64,000 bases of DNA from Anaspis maculata (lineage: Eukaryota > Arthropoda > Insecta > Coleoptera > Scraptiidae): positions 51,765,306 through 51,829,305 of the forward strand of contig OX421963.1 of assembly GCA_949128115.1 (NCBI GenBank), read 5' to 3'. The translations under genes and the position numbers were made by a program. This document shows positions 11,745-22,300 of this stretch, in pieces. The stretch's first letter is position 1. Every line of letters begins with the position of its first letter. Below the pieces are notes generated by a model, which was not told the DNA's origin, did no database searches, and was given only the letters and a program-made list of their open reading frames with translations.

Positions 11745-12230
11745 GAATAAAGTCAGAATTTTTAGTTTAAAGTCGGAATTCTGAGTTTGAAAGTCAGAAT
11801 TCTGAGATTAAAGTCGGAATTCTGAGTTTGAAAGTCAGAATTCTGAGTTTAAAGTCGGAATTCTGAGTTTGAAAGTCAGAATTCTGAGTTTAAAGTCGGA
11901 ATTCCGAGTTTAAAGTCAGAATTCTGAGTTTAAAGTCGGAATTCTGAGTTTAAAGTCGGAATTCTGAGATTAAAGTCGGAATTCTGAGTTTGAAAGTCAG
12001 AATTCTGAGTTTAAAGTCGGAATTCTGAGTTTAAAGTCGGAATTCTGAGTTTAAAGTCGGAATTCTGAGTTTAAAGTCGGAATTCTGAGTTTGAAAGTCG
12101 GAATTCTGAGTTTGAAAGTCGGAATTCTGAGTTTGAAAGTCGGAATTCTGAGTTTGAAAGTCGGAATTCTGAGTTTCAAACTCGGAATTCTGCGCGCGCA
12201 CAATTCCGAGTTTCAAAGTCAGAATTCTGC
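11745..12230. repeat. 20-21 bp minisatellite, left arm
   Basis: More than 20 units of AAAGTCGGAATTCTGAGTTT, with variants that change CGG to CAG and add one base. Each unit contains GAATTC. The right-arm block is the inverted counterpart. Confidence 0.95.
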
Positions 12231-12239
12231 GCGCGCATC

Positions 12240-12415
12240 GGCAGGAATCGAGCCGGTTGATTAAATGGCCTCTCCTTAGCGCAATACGAACACTTGGTAC
12301 AATCGAACCACTCGATGGCGTCGGCGGCGACATGGCTCTACCCGAATGAAGTTCCTTTGTGCTTTGAACTCGGCTTCGAACGATGAGCCTCGATAAGAGC
12401 ATTTGGCGCATTGTA
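12240..12415 (-). pseudogene. captured C2H2 zinc-finger fragment, left arm
   Basis: The minus strand reads CAKCSYRG in one frame and then, after a frame change, HVAADAIEWFDCTKCSYC followed by AKER. These are the first halves of two C2H2 fingers (C-x2-C-S-Y type). The second finger stops before its histidines because the left arm lacks the segment that is present in the right arm. Confidence 0.6.
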
Positions 12416-12536
12416 CAAAAGCAACAATAACAATAGCATATTACATAGGGTTGTGAATAATGCTATAGGTATGCTTATTACAGCTGTGTCACGTTATAAC
12501 GCAAAGGTGGAGGGGGGAGAGGACGGCGCGAAATTA

Positions 12537-12761
12537 TCATTGTTGGTATCCATGTGTTTGTCTGTAATGTTCGTATAAGTCTAAACGCTTATGGCTCTTG
12601 TAGTTGCAGTAGATGCAAGAGAACTGTTCCGGTTCGACAATGGCATTGTACAGTTCGGCTGCATGAACATTTTTGTAATTCCTTTGGACGTGTTGGTTGA
12701 GTTGGAAGAAGAATTCAGTCAGTCCGATGCGAACATTGCGAACAGTTGGACGTGTCCACAA
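12537..12761 (-). pseudogene. C2H2 zinc-finger fragment in palindrome centre
   Basis: A 74-codon frame contains one complete C2H2 finger, FSCIYCNYKSHKRLDLYEH followed by YRQTH (C-x2-C-x12-H-x4-H). An upstream segment, FFFQLNQHVQRNYKNVH, looks like the second half of a finger whose cysteines are lost. It has the same strand as the left-arm fragment, so both could derive from one gene read right to left. No start region or other domain is visible. Confidence 0.55.
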
Positions 12762-12974
12762 TTTGGGTTGTTAGTAGGTACCTACCTAATCACGTTGGTC
12801 GGAATTTGTCAGTGGCACCAAATAGTGCCCCAGCTATGCGCTTGACAGCCACGATACTGCCAGCCCAACGAAAACATTACTGCGCTGCGCTTCGGGATTT
12901 AAAGAGGCGCCGCAGCTATAATAGGTAGCATATAGCATTTTTCACAACCCTATGTAATAATATGCTATTGCTGC

Positions 12975-13190
12975 TATTGTACCTACAATGCGCCGAGTGT
13001 TCTTATCGAGGCTTATCGTTCAAAGCACAAAGGAACTTCATTCAGGTGGAGCCATGTCCATGTCGCCGCCGACGCCATCGACTGGTTCGATTGTACCAAA
13101 TGTTCGTATTGCGCGAAGGAGAGGTGTATGAAGAAGCACATGATGACGCACGCTACGGACAAAGAATTAACCAGATCGGCTGTGTGGAAT
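12975..13190 (+). pseudogene. captured C2H2 zinc-finger fragment, right arm
   Basis: The plus strand reads CAECSYRG in one frame. After a frame change it continues HVAADAIDWFDCTKCSYC, then AKERCMKKHMMTHATDKE, which completes a finger (C-x2-C-x11-H-x3-H). It is the inverted counterpart of the left-arm fragment but retains the histidine half that the left arm has lost. Confidence 0.6.
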
Positions 13191-13359
13191 GGCCGTATCG
13201 TGTCAAGGAAAAAAAGGGTTTAGACTCGGGTTTAGAAAAGGCACAAGTTGTTACATCTCTCGAAGATTTTATTAAATACCTAGCGAGTAAGTAGGTATCG
13301 TTAGGGTCGTCAACTTGTCAATCGCTATTTAATCAACCGGCTCGATTCCTGCCGATGCG

Positions 13360-13745
13360 CGTGCAGAATTCTGACTTTGAAACTCGGAATTGTGCGCGCG
13401 CAGAATTCCGAGTTTGAAACTCAGAATTCCGACTTTAAACTCAGAATTCCGACTTTAAACTCAGAATTCTGACTTTAAACTCGGAATTCCGACTTTAAAC
13501 TCAGAATTCTGACTTTCAAACTCAGAATTCCGACTTTGATCTCAGAATTCCGACTTTAAACTCAGAATTCTGACTTTAAACTCGGAATTCCGACTTTAAA
13601 CTCAGAATTCTGACTTTCAAACTCAGAATTCTGACTTTAAACTCAGAATTCTGACTTTCAAACTCAGAATTCCGACTTTAATCTCAGAATTCTGACTTTC
13701 AAACTCAGAATTCCGACTTTAAACTCAGAATTCTGACTTTATCCC
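13360..13745. repeat. 20-21 bp minisatellite, right arm
   Basis: Inverted counterpart of the left block, with units of AAACTCAGAATTCCGACTTT and close variants. Confidence 0.95.
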
Positions 13746-14061
13746 CATAATTTCGTGTTTTTTTTTTCGAAATCATGAAAAAAAACTCTGATGTCCGCTC
13801 TGCGCCTTCGTACTAGGCGAACACAGCTTCGTACCCCTGAATTTGACCAGGCCGCAGCCTACCTAAAATAAGAATTAATTTGATCACACGATATAATATA
13901 CTCATACATGAGTCTGCCTTTTTTTTTCCTCTAAGTGGACACTCCATACGGAAATTAACATTCTTTATTCATTTATTCACTCATTTGTTCTCTATCCCTA
14001 GGTTATATTGATGTATCTATTTTGCGAAATCGAACTGCGGTTGAGTGCGTAGTCTGGCATG

Positions 14062-14573
14062 ACTGCGTTTCTATCGCAGCTTTGGATCCGATCGAGTTTC
14101 AATCGGATCCAGAGTGGCTTCAGTCAAGCACGTTTTTATCGTCGCACGTTCGATCCGCTCCACTCAGTCCTATTTCACTGCTTTAGAATTAGGTTAGAAT
14201 TGATGAGAGACAACAACATGGTTTAAAACGCGTCAAACTGCACCAAACCGAAAAAGATATTAATTTTGAATTTTCTTGTAGTATTTTATTTACAATTACT
14301 GGAAGGCATCCCTTGATTTCGTAAGAATAACGCTTTGTTTACAAGTTGGTCATCTGTCACTTCGATCCCATCCCGTTTGCATCGGGTAAAATACGAGCGG
14401 ATGCAAGCCTTGATCCGCTCGACTCAAGTCAAGCCGACCAAAGCACCGGATCGACTTGAACTGCTCGATCCGATTGAAGTCTCAACATTGCCAGTTTATA
14501 TCGACACTTTCAAAAGCGGATCGAGCCAAGGATAGAGTTTCGATCGGATCCAAAGCTGCGATAGAAACGCAGT
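14062..14573. mobile_element. TIR element, about 510 bp
   Basis: The left end ACTGCGTTTCTATCGCAGCT is repeated inverted at about 14554-14573, and inner segments with GATCCG words are also inverted but diverged. No coding content is visible. Confidence 0.7.
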
Positions 14574-14620
14574 TTATATGTAGTGCCGATGTTACATCTC
14601 CACGTTCGCGAACGCAAATT

Positions 14621-15584
14621 ATCAACAGTAATATCACAATACAAGTGCTTAGATTTTCACGATAACTTTGGCCAAGCGATCGCGAGTGTTGGTTGTAGCG
14701 ATAAATGCCTACCTCCTGTGGAGTTGGCCCCAGGGACAACAGCCCGAGGGAACACGCTTGGCCATAATTATTTGGGAAAGTCTCAAGCAAGAGTGATATT
14801 TTGCTGATTATTACCAAAAAAAAAAATAAGCCTGAAGTGACAACAGTCAGGTTTTGTTGTTTGTATCGAATTTATTTGGTTGTCATTGACAGTAGGATTT
14901 AGATAAGTGAATATTATCCTTAATGCTCTGATAACCAAGGGCACTGTATATAATAATCAACAGTAATATCACAAATTAATGCTTAGATTTTCACGATAAT
15001 TTTGGCCAGGCGATCGCGAGTGCTGGTTGTAGCGATAAATACCCGACTCCGTAGCAGGCGGGCATTTATCAAGGGACAACCAGTCCGAGGGAAACGCTTG
15101 GCCAAAATTATCTGGGAAAATCGCGAGCACGAGTGATATTTTGATGATTATTGCCAAAAAGAAGTCCGGAGTGACAGCTGTCAGATTTTGTTGTTTACAT
15201 CCATTTTATTCCGTTGCCATTGACAGTGGGATTTAGATAAGTGAATATTATCCTTGTAGGTTTAATAATCAAGGACGTTGTATGTAATAATCAACAGTAA
15301 TATCACAAGTGCTTAGATTTTCACGATAATTTTGGACAGGCCATCGCAAGTCCTGGTTGTAGCGATAAATTAGCCCGAGGGAAACGCCTGGCCAAAATTA
15401 TCTTGGAAAATCTCGAGCACGAGTGATGTTTTGATGATTATCACTGGATTATTACAAAAAGAAGTCCGAAGTGGCAGCTGTCAGATTTTGTTGTTTACAT
15501 TCGTTTTATTCCGTTGCCATTGATAAAGAATATTAATATTATCCTTGTAGGTCTAATAATCAAGGGTGTTGTATGTAATAATCA
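14621..15584. repeat. three tandem copies of a 334-bp unit
   Basis: ATCAACAGTAATATCAC begins at 14621, 14956 and 15290, giving periods of 335 and 334 bp; the third copy is shorter. Each unit has an internal hairpin around ATTTTGGCCAGGCGATCGCG and its inverted partner GCTTGGCCAAAATTATC. Confidence 0.9.
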
Positions 15585-16367
15585 GTATTAACTATCAGCT
15601 CACTTAGGTACAAAGTCCATGAGGAGAACCACTGTTTGTTGCACATTTTGAACAAAAACCAAAATCAATGATTTTTCAATTTTTTTCTAGAAATTTCAAA
15701 CAAGGAAAGTTTTAAAAGACCCTATCGATAAGTCCTATCAAAGACCCCTGTGCCACCCGTAGAAACATGTTCAAACGAGAAAGGGCTATGATCAAAACGT
15801 CAGCCTTTAGCCGTAACATAATACACTATGTGCAGTGGACGCTGAACAGTGTTATTTCACAGAATAAAGCAGCGTTCATAATGGCTGATAACTTAAACTT
15901 ATTCCGTAACCGTAAAACTTCAACAGTTGAAAATCAATGTTTTGGTTCACAATAGGATGCTAACTTATGCCGTTATGCCGTTCTGTCAAACTTCAAAGAT
16001 CAAAGGACTTAGCACCAACTAATACTACTAGCTACTAGTCCTACTATTATACTACCAGTTACCTGTACTACCCACCCCACAAACCTTCAAGTCTGTGTAT
16101 ATTTCATATTATAGACCTTGGTCCGTACTGTCAACTTTATATCCTACATCCTACATCATGCGGCATAAGTTACCGGCCATTATGAACGAAACTTAACTGG
16201 TCTGAGCTGAGAGAAGTGAGTAGTGAATCTGATCCCCAAATATGTCAAGTTGACTTAATGGAAAAGTACCAATCAGCAGAGCCGTCAACAGTGTAAATCA
16301 AAATGACCCTATGGCGGGGTCTCAATCTTCCAACTTGGCTTTTCAGCCCCAGACGGTGCTGGACTTA
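15585..16367. other. no gene seen
   Basis: Mixed AT-rich DNA with a CTACTA-rich low-complexity patch near 16015-16075 and small inverted words (GTTCATAATGGC near 15875 and GCCATTATGAAC near 16177). A final BRCA2 exon or the 3' UTR could lie here, but I could not support one. Confidence 0.4.
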
Positions 16368-19300
16368 CTAATAAGGTCCATTGCTATTCTTGCTTTTTGC
16401 AGTTCTACAATTTTTGCACAGCCTTACCTTTGACGACATCGCATTCGAGAATTTTTCAATGCCTTCTTGTAGATGTTTGAACCGAGGATAACTGGAAATG
16501 ATGGTAAAATGATTGGCGATGGCTTGCCCAAACTCATGTTTCGTTTCGCACAATTTAAGGTTCGAAACGGCAACCACTTGTCCATTTTTCAAATGATCCA
16601 GTAGTGAACAGCTCTTCGGTCCTTCGTATATTTTAACGAAAAGTAACCTGAATAAAACAATTATTACTTAGCGGTAGTAAGTCAGATACAAATTATAGTC
16701 TGTACACCGATAGAACGGACTTTTTTGAATTTCAGTGATGTAACCTATAGCAAACAAAAGCACCAAAGACTGTAACAACATAGGCGCGTTTGGAACTAAT
16801 ATTAGTTTTGTTCGGTTGGTAGTCTTACCCGGGCAAATTATTCCTACGCCAAGCCAATGGCATTACATTCAGCGAGTTTGACACTTACGTACGATTTCTA
16901 ACCTCCATTTCTCTATGATGTTTGTTATTTTTAGTCGGCTCGGCTGTTGTGAATCGTATGTAATAAAATCAGCTTCAAAAAAAAAAAAAAAATTCTCATT
17001 CATTAAAATTGGTATTAAACTGGTGTCATTTAAAATTACCATAGCACTTAGCTGTGATTAGCGGAAATAAGCACCTCTTTCTAACTGGAATTTTAAATTT
17101 CGCGGTTAACGCTCGGGACTACTTTTCAAGCGGAGGAATCTGGTGGTCCTTTCTATCAGTGTATAGAGTATAGCAATGTGCATTCACAATCTTTATGTCA
17201 CGTTTTTCTTGAGGAGTTTTGTTGCAGCTAGAAAACTGGGAGTGGTGAGAGATAACAGAGAATAGCTCTTTTAGTAAAAACCGTAAAAACGTTGACGCAT
17301 CTAAAATTGACCCTACTTCCACCTGCTGCCTTGACCGTTACGTAGCTATCATCATAACTATCACTTTATGATGATTATTATCTACTGTACTACTTGTTAC
17401 TACTACCTACTACCTTACTATTTGACTTATACAATCCAATGCTGTAACAAAAAATGAATAAACTGAAATAAACTGAACTGAGCTACCATAGCATTATTAT
17501 GTAACAATAAAAGAATCGCGCAAGTATCCTATTCAAAGATAATTTGACAATGGACCTTATGTTACCAATATCATCACAGTAACCTTTTACTACAAAAAAG
17601 ACCAACTAAGAATAAATATCGTGAATACAATAAATCATGTTTCTAGGTTTCAACTGTTTTCTACTTTGATCTATTCCATCGCTTTCTGGATTGCAGCAAG
17701 CCATGATAGTTTTTTTAATTGTTGAAGAAAAGTTGAAATATTTACATGTAGTTAGTGCCCGTGTGGAGCCTACGTTGCCTTGTCGATACAAAGAGTTGCC
17801 GGACGCAAACCCCTGCAACCCGCGCAGAAAGATTCCTACACACCTTCAATGGGGCACCGCGACCCGACTGACGCCTCTACAGAGCGCAATAGATCCACTT
17901 ATAAGTGACGCGAGTTACTCAGATCGGATCGCTTCAAAAAAGAAAATTTAGCATAAAACTTGACCCTCTACGCACCAGCCGCCGCCATTAGTTCGCAATG
18001 ACATCACAGCGTGGTTCAAATGACGGTTTCATGACATAGGTACTCAACACAATTTTCAACATAAACTTAAAAAGTTAAATGGGCATTCAACATCAAAAAT
18101 CAGGCACACCAACTAATCTGATTGTTCAACGATTGCTGCAATCCAGAAAGATATGGAATGGATAATAAGTATATGTATAAGTACGACCTTACCTTCCATT
18201 AACATCGCACAGCCAGAAATTCTGATTGAAATTACTGATAGTACTTTGGACCACAACGCCTACAGTATCAAATTCATTAGATAGAAGTCCGTTGTCACGT
18301 TCACAAGTCATTGAAATTTCCAATACAGTTCTCTTGAACTTGTCAAAAGCTGTAGTCTGAGCTTGTTCAGCTTTGAATTTCGTCCATGACGTTGAGCTCA
18401 AATCACCATTTCTCCTAAAATAGAAAATCATATTTATGTAAAATCTATAAGTACCTATAGAGAATAACAAACTATAATCAATTTCACGGATTTTTTCGTT
18501 AGAGGAACCTATGCAAAAAATGTGTTGTGTTGGGGTACGAATGGCACGTTGACGACTTGATGACAGCTAGTTGTCTACATGTGCAATGGAGTATTATGCT
18601 AAAAAAAATTTTTGATTGAAATGAAAACTACATTGAAAAATAATTGACCCGTGTTTTTTTATTCAGTCAAAACCGTATCGTTTGGGCGCAATAAATAAAT
18701 AACATCAACTATTTCTGACGTCACAGCGAGTCACCGCCTATACCGCCTGTGTAAATGACGTCAGAAATAGGCAGAATATAGGAATTTCGTTTATTTATTG
18801 CGGCCAAACGATACGATTTTTGGCTGAATAAAAAAATACGGGTCAGTTATTTTCCAATATAGTTTCTGATTCCATCGAAAACATTTTTTTTTTCAAAAGT
18901 ATAATACTCTATTTTCAGTGTGACATGTGTCGAGAGGTCATGTGCGCGAAAGTGAATATTTTCGAGAATACGCCGGAATTGTTAGTTTCCTTGAAAGGAT
19001 TTGCAGTGTGGACGATAAGGAACATTGTCTGTACTGGTCGGTAGCTCTTCGCCAAGGCTATTAGGTTTTTGGCGGCCCCTAATGATGCCAAAGATCGGCA
19101 GTAGTCGGATGAAAAGGTCCACCCCCCCCAGAGGCTCCATCTTCTGATGCACATCACTGAGTAGTGAGTACTACCTACTCTAGCTTATTATATCTACTGA
19201 AACAGCAAGCAAGGTATGAAGATACATACCTAGGTACAAGAAAACACAGTGTACTCACGCGAATGTCTCGTCTCGTATAGTTCAACTACATAAATTACTG

Positions 19301-22300
19301 TTCTACTATCCATATTGTCTATCTACATAATAAGTTTCCTATTGGGCAGTGGGTTTTCACTTTCTACATTCCATTTCTTCACGGCATAATTTACGGATTT
19401 TCGGCATAATTTTCTCAGTAGCCAACAAAAGCCTAATGTCCTTGACGAAGACCCACTAACCAGTAAAGGCAATGTCCCTTATCGTCTACACTGCAAAGAA
19501 CTCCAAGGAAACTAACGATTCCTCGCGTATTCTTGAAAAATTTTCACTTCCGTGTTGTACATGACGCCTCGAGACGGTGACAACTGTCACACTGAAAATT
19601 GCACATGTACACAACTAGCTGCCATCAAATCGTCAACATGCCATTCTTACCAACACAACACATTTTTTCCATAGCTTACTCTAATGAAAAAAGCCATGGA
19701 ATTGAATTTAATTTTATGAGCTCGTTCCTAGCCATCAATGTATGTCAATCAATGTCATGTCACTTTAGTCACAATCCCGCATGAAAGTTCATATGTTTAA
19801 AACTATAATAATAGTTGAATAATTATAACCTAAAATAAATGTAATGTAATAATCAATTCAGATTTACTTGGGTAAAACATTGTAGACGTTGTAAATGCAT
19901 CCTTCTTGAATGATCTGTATGTGGGTCTCCGTCGGTCGCCATATGTGGAAAACAAATCCAGAATTTCTGCGGGTGACCGCATCAACAATCAAAAGGCTTA
20001 GGACGGATGTGACATCGCGTTGAGATACGTTTACCAATCTTTCTCGCAATTTGGAACTCATCTCTTTTTCTTTTTGCATTCTCAAATTTATATCGTAATC
20101 TTTGATGGATCTGATTTGAGATTCCGTTAGGATTTCATTCAAACTCTCAGGATCGCTGCACTGTTTGTAATAATTGTACAGAGCTTCCGGACACGTGATT
20201 TCTGTTAGCTCGCTTTTACTTAGGGAGCGATTTTTCAGACTCTTCGAAGTTACAGTTTCGTAATCTTTCATGATGGCTTTACGGACGTTTTCTATACTTT
20301 TCATTTTCTCATTTTCCCAATCTGCCGCTCGTCGTTCTTCTGCTTTTCTATTTCTCCAGACTGCAACAATAGACGTGTTTTCAAATGGCGTAGACCAAAT
20401 ATGAAGAAGTTTCCTTGAAGACTGTATGCAAAAAGACTACCTATGTAGTGATCGCGGTTCGCGCGAATCATGTATTTTCGAAAAAGAGCACCGCCCTTGA
20501 GGAATATTTGTTATAAGGTTTTCATTTTTTTCCATCTTCAAGAACATGAAAAACTGGCGCATTTGATATCGTTTCCAAAATTTTGCGTCAGCTCATTCCG
20601 TTTATCAAGTGGAAACTGTGATGATCCTATTTTTAGGAGAATGCCAGACCAAAAAGTGAACAGTAACTCTGGTCACTAACCTCCGGACTAATTACAAGAA
20701 ATGTCATTGTAACGTTTCTCTGTATATTTATTCTGAAGTATTTGGTCTACACCGTCTACACGGTATGGCGGCTTTACAGAACTTCGTATGTCGCCGGCGA
20801 CAGTCCCCCACTCCACTGTAGTTCAATAATTTGAACGGCACGACGACAGAAACTCGTGTCGCGAGAATGATATGGAGGGGGGTAGGGAAGTACAGCCAGA
20901 TCGAATCCTATGGGGCTGTATAGCGGCACACGGCCTAAACTACTGACTATCCTCTACCAGCTTCCTGCAGCCTGGACGTGCCGGTAACATAGCCTACCTA
21001 CCTTCAAGTACCCCAAACTTGGCATAATGTGCTGATGCTAAGCCCCCACAGGCTGCCCATTACGTTCCGGTTCAAAGAGTGCTGATGCTAAACCTCATAC
21101 AATTGTCTCATACTGACTATCTTCGCCTTCTTCAACAACTATTGAGCGAACACCGAAATTCGTGATTGTATAGAAGTACTCTGGAATACCTAACTATAGA
21201 AAGTATTATACAATCGTATCCTACCTGCCTCATCATCGTTTCATTCTCTCTACTCTTTACTCTCTGCTAGAAGATATAGGGCCCCAGATCAATAGGTCTT
21301 CACCTACCCCCGACGAAGTCAGGGAGAAAATTCGCTCACCCCAAGCAGCAGCGTCACAATAAGTTAGGTATTTGTTTCTTTAGGTACCTACCTATCTGCT
21401 CTTTACTTTGGCACCAATTCTTTTTTCTCTCCTTCGAAGCGGAGCGCTTTTTCACCTCAGCTACTTTTTTTATTCAAACCCTCCACTTCAAACGTGACGA
21501 TGTGACATTGCAATCATTTTATAGAATGTCAAATATGGGTGCATAGTGCACGTCGCCCTCTACAATTTGTTTTGCCTATACAGCCCCATTGGCCAGCGAC
21601 ACTGTCGCCGGCGACATACGAAGTTCTGTAAAGCCGCCATTAGAAACAATATATTGCTACGAACATGGCTACGAATTTTGCACTGGGTACTTTTATAATT
21701 GAGAGACTTGACAAGGACTTTGTCAACAAAAAATCAATCCGCCACTGGTGGTAGAAGCCTGACAGTTATTCAGTGAGCGAATAAAACAGTTCTAGAATCT
21801 AGAAGTCCTAGGCTATTTTCCTCACAGAACTGCCAATGTCAGTGCAAAACAGACCATATCCCCCTATCAATAACGCACATGTCTTAGGAAAAAATCGTTA
21901 GCTTACACTTTTCAACTTGTTTTCGATAATGAAAGCTCAATTTTCCATTTTAATTGAAATTTATGGACAATAATGACCATCAATCTTTGACATACCACTG
22001 AGACTGCCTTGCTTTTCGATGTACTTTACTGGATAAACCCTGGCGACAAAAACTTTAATACACCCAATATTTCCACCCATTGGTAACACAGAATGTAGAG
22101 AAATAGGATACGGTTCCAAATTCGACTGATAATACCCCAACTTGGCATACCACTTGGCCCTTCTGGTTGAATTACAATTAATTTTCATACGAACTGCATC
22201 AGGAGCCTAGAAAGCATATTTCAATCAGGTTAAATATCAAATAAAAACTATAAACTACAGAAATACAAACATCTAGAGGATGACATCCATCACAGTTCAA

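Larger units (their letters stand above)
11631..13892. repeat. 2.3 kb foldback with minisatellite arms and captured zinc-finger DNA
   Basis: The outer ends ATCGTGTGATCAAAT and its complement frame a palindrome. Moving inward, each arm has a copy of a segment with TCTGATGTCCGCTCTGCGCC or its complement, then a minisatellite block (11745-12230 and 13360-13745), then inverted copies of C2H2 zinc-finger coding DNA (about 12240-12415 and 12975-13190). The centre (12537-12761) holds a further zinc-finger frame on the minus strand. The right arm has about 190 bp that the left arm lacks, next to the zinc finger. Confidence 0.85.

Noticed and set aside
11745..13745. CRISPR-like array
   Set aside because: The repeats are contiguous minisatellite units without unique spacers, in a eukaryotic palindrome.
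17119..17322. Extra BRCA2 exon between exons 8 and 9
   Set aside because: Exons 8 and 9 join in phase within a continuous OB3 homology, and the frame here has no BRCA2 similarity.
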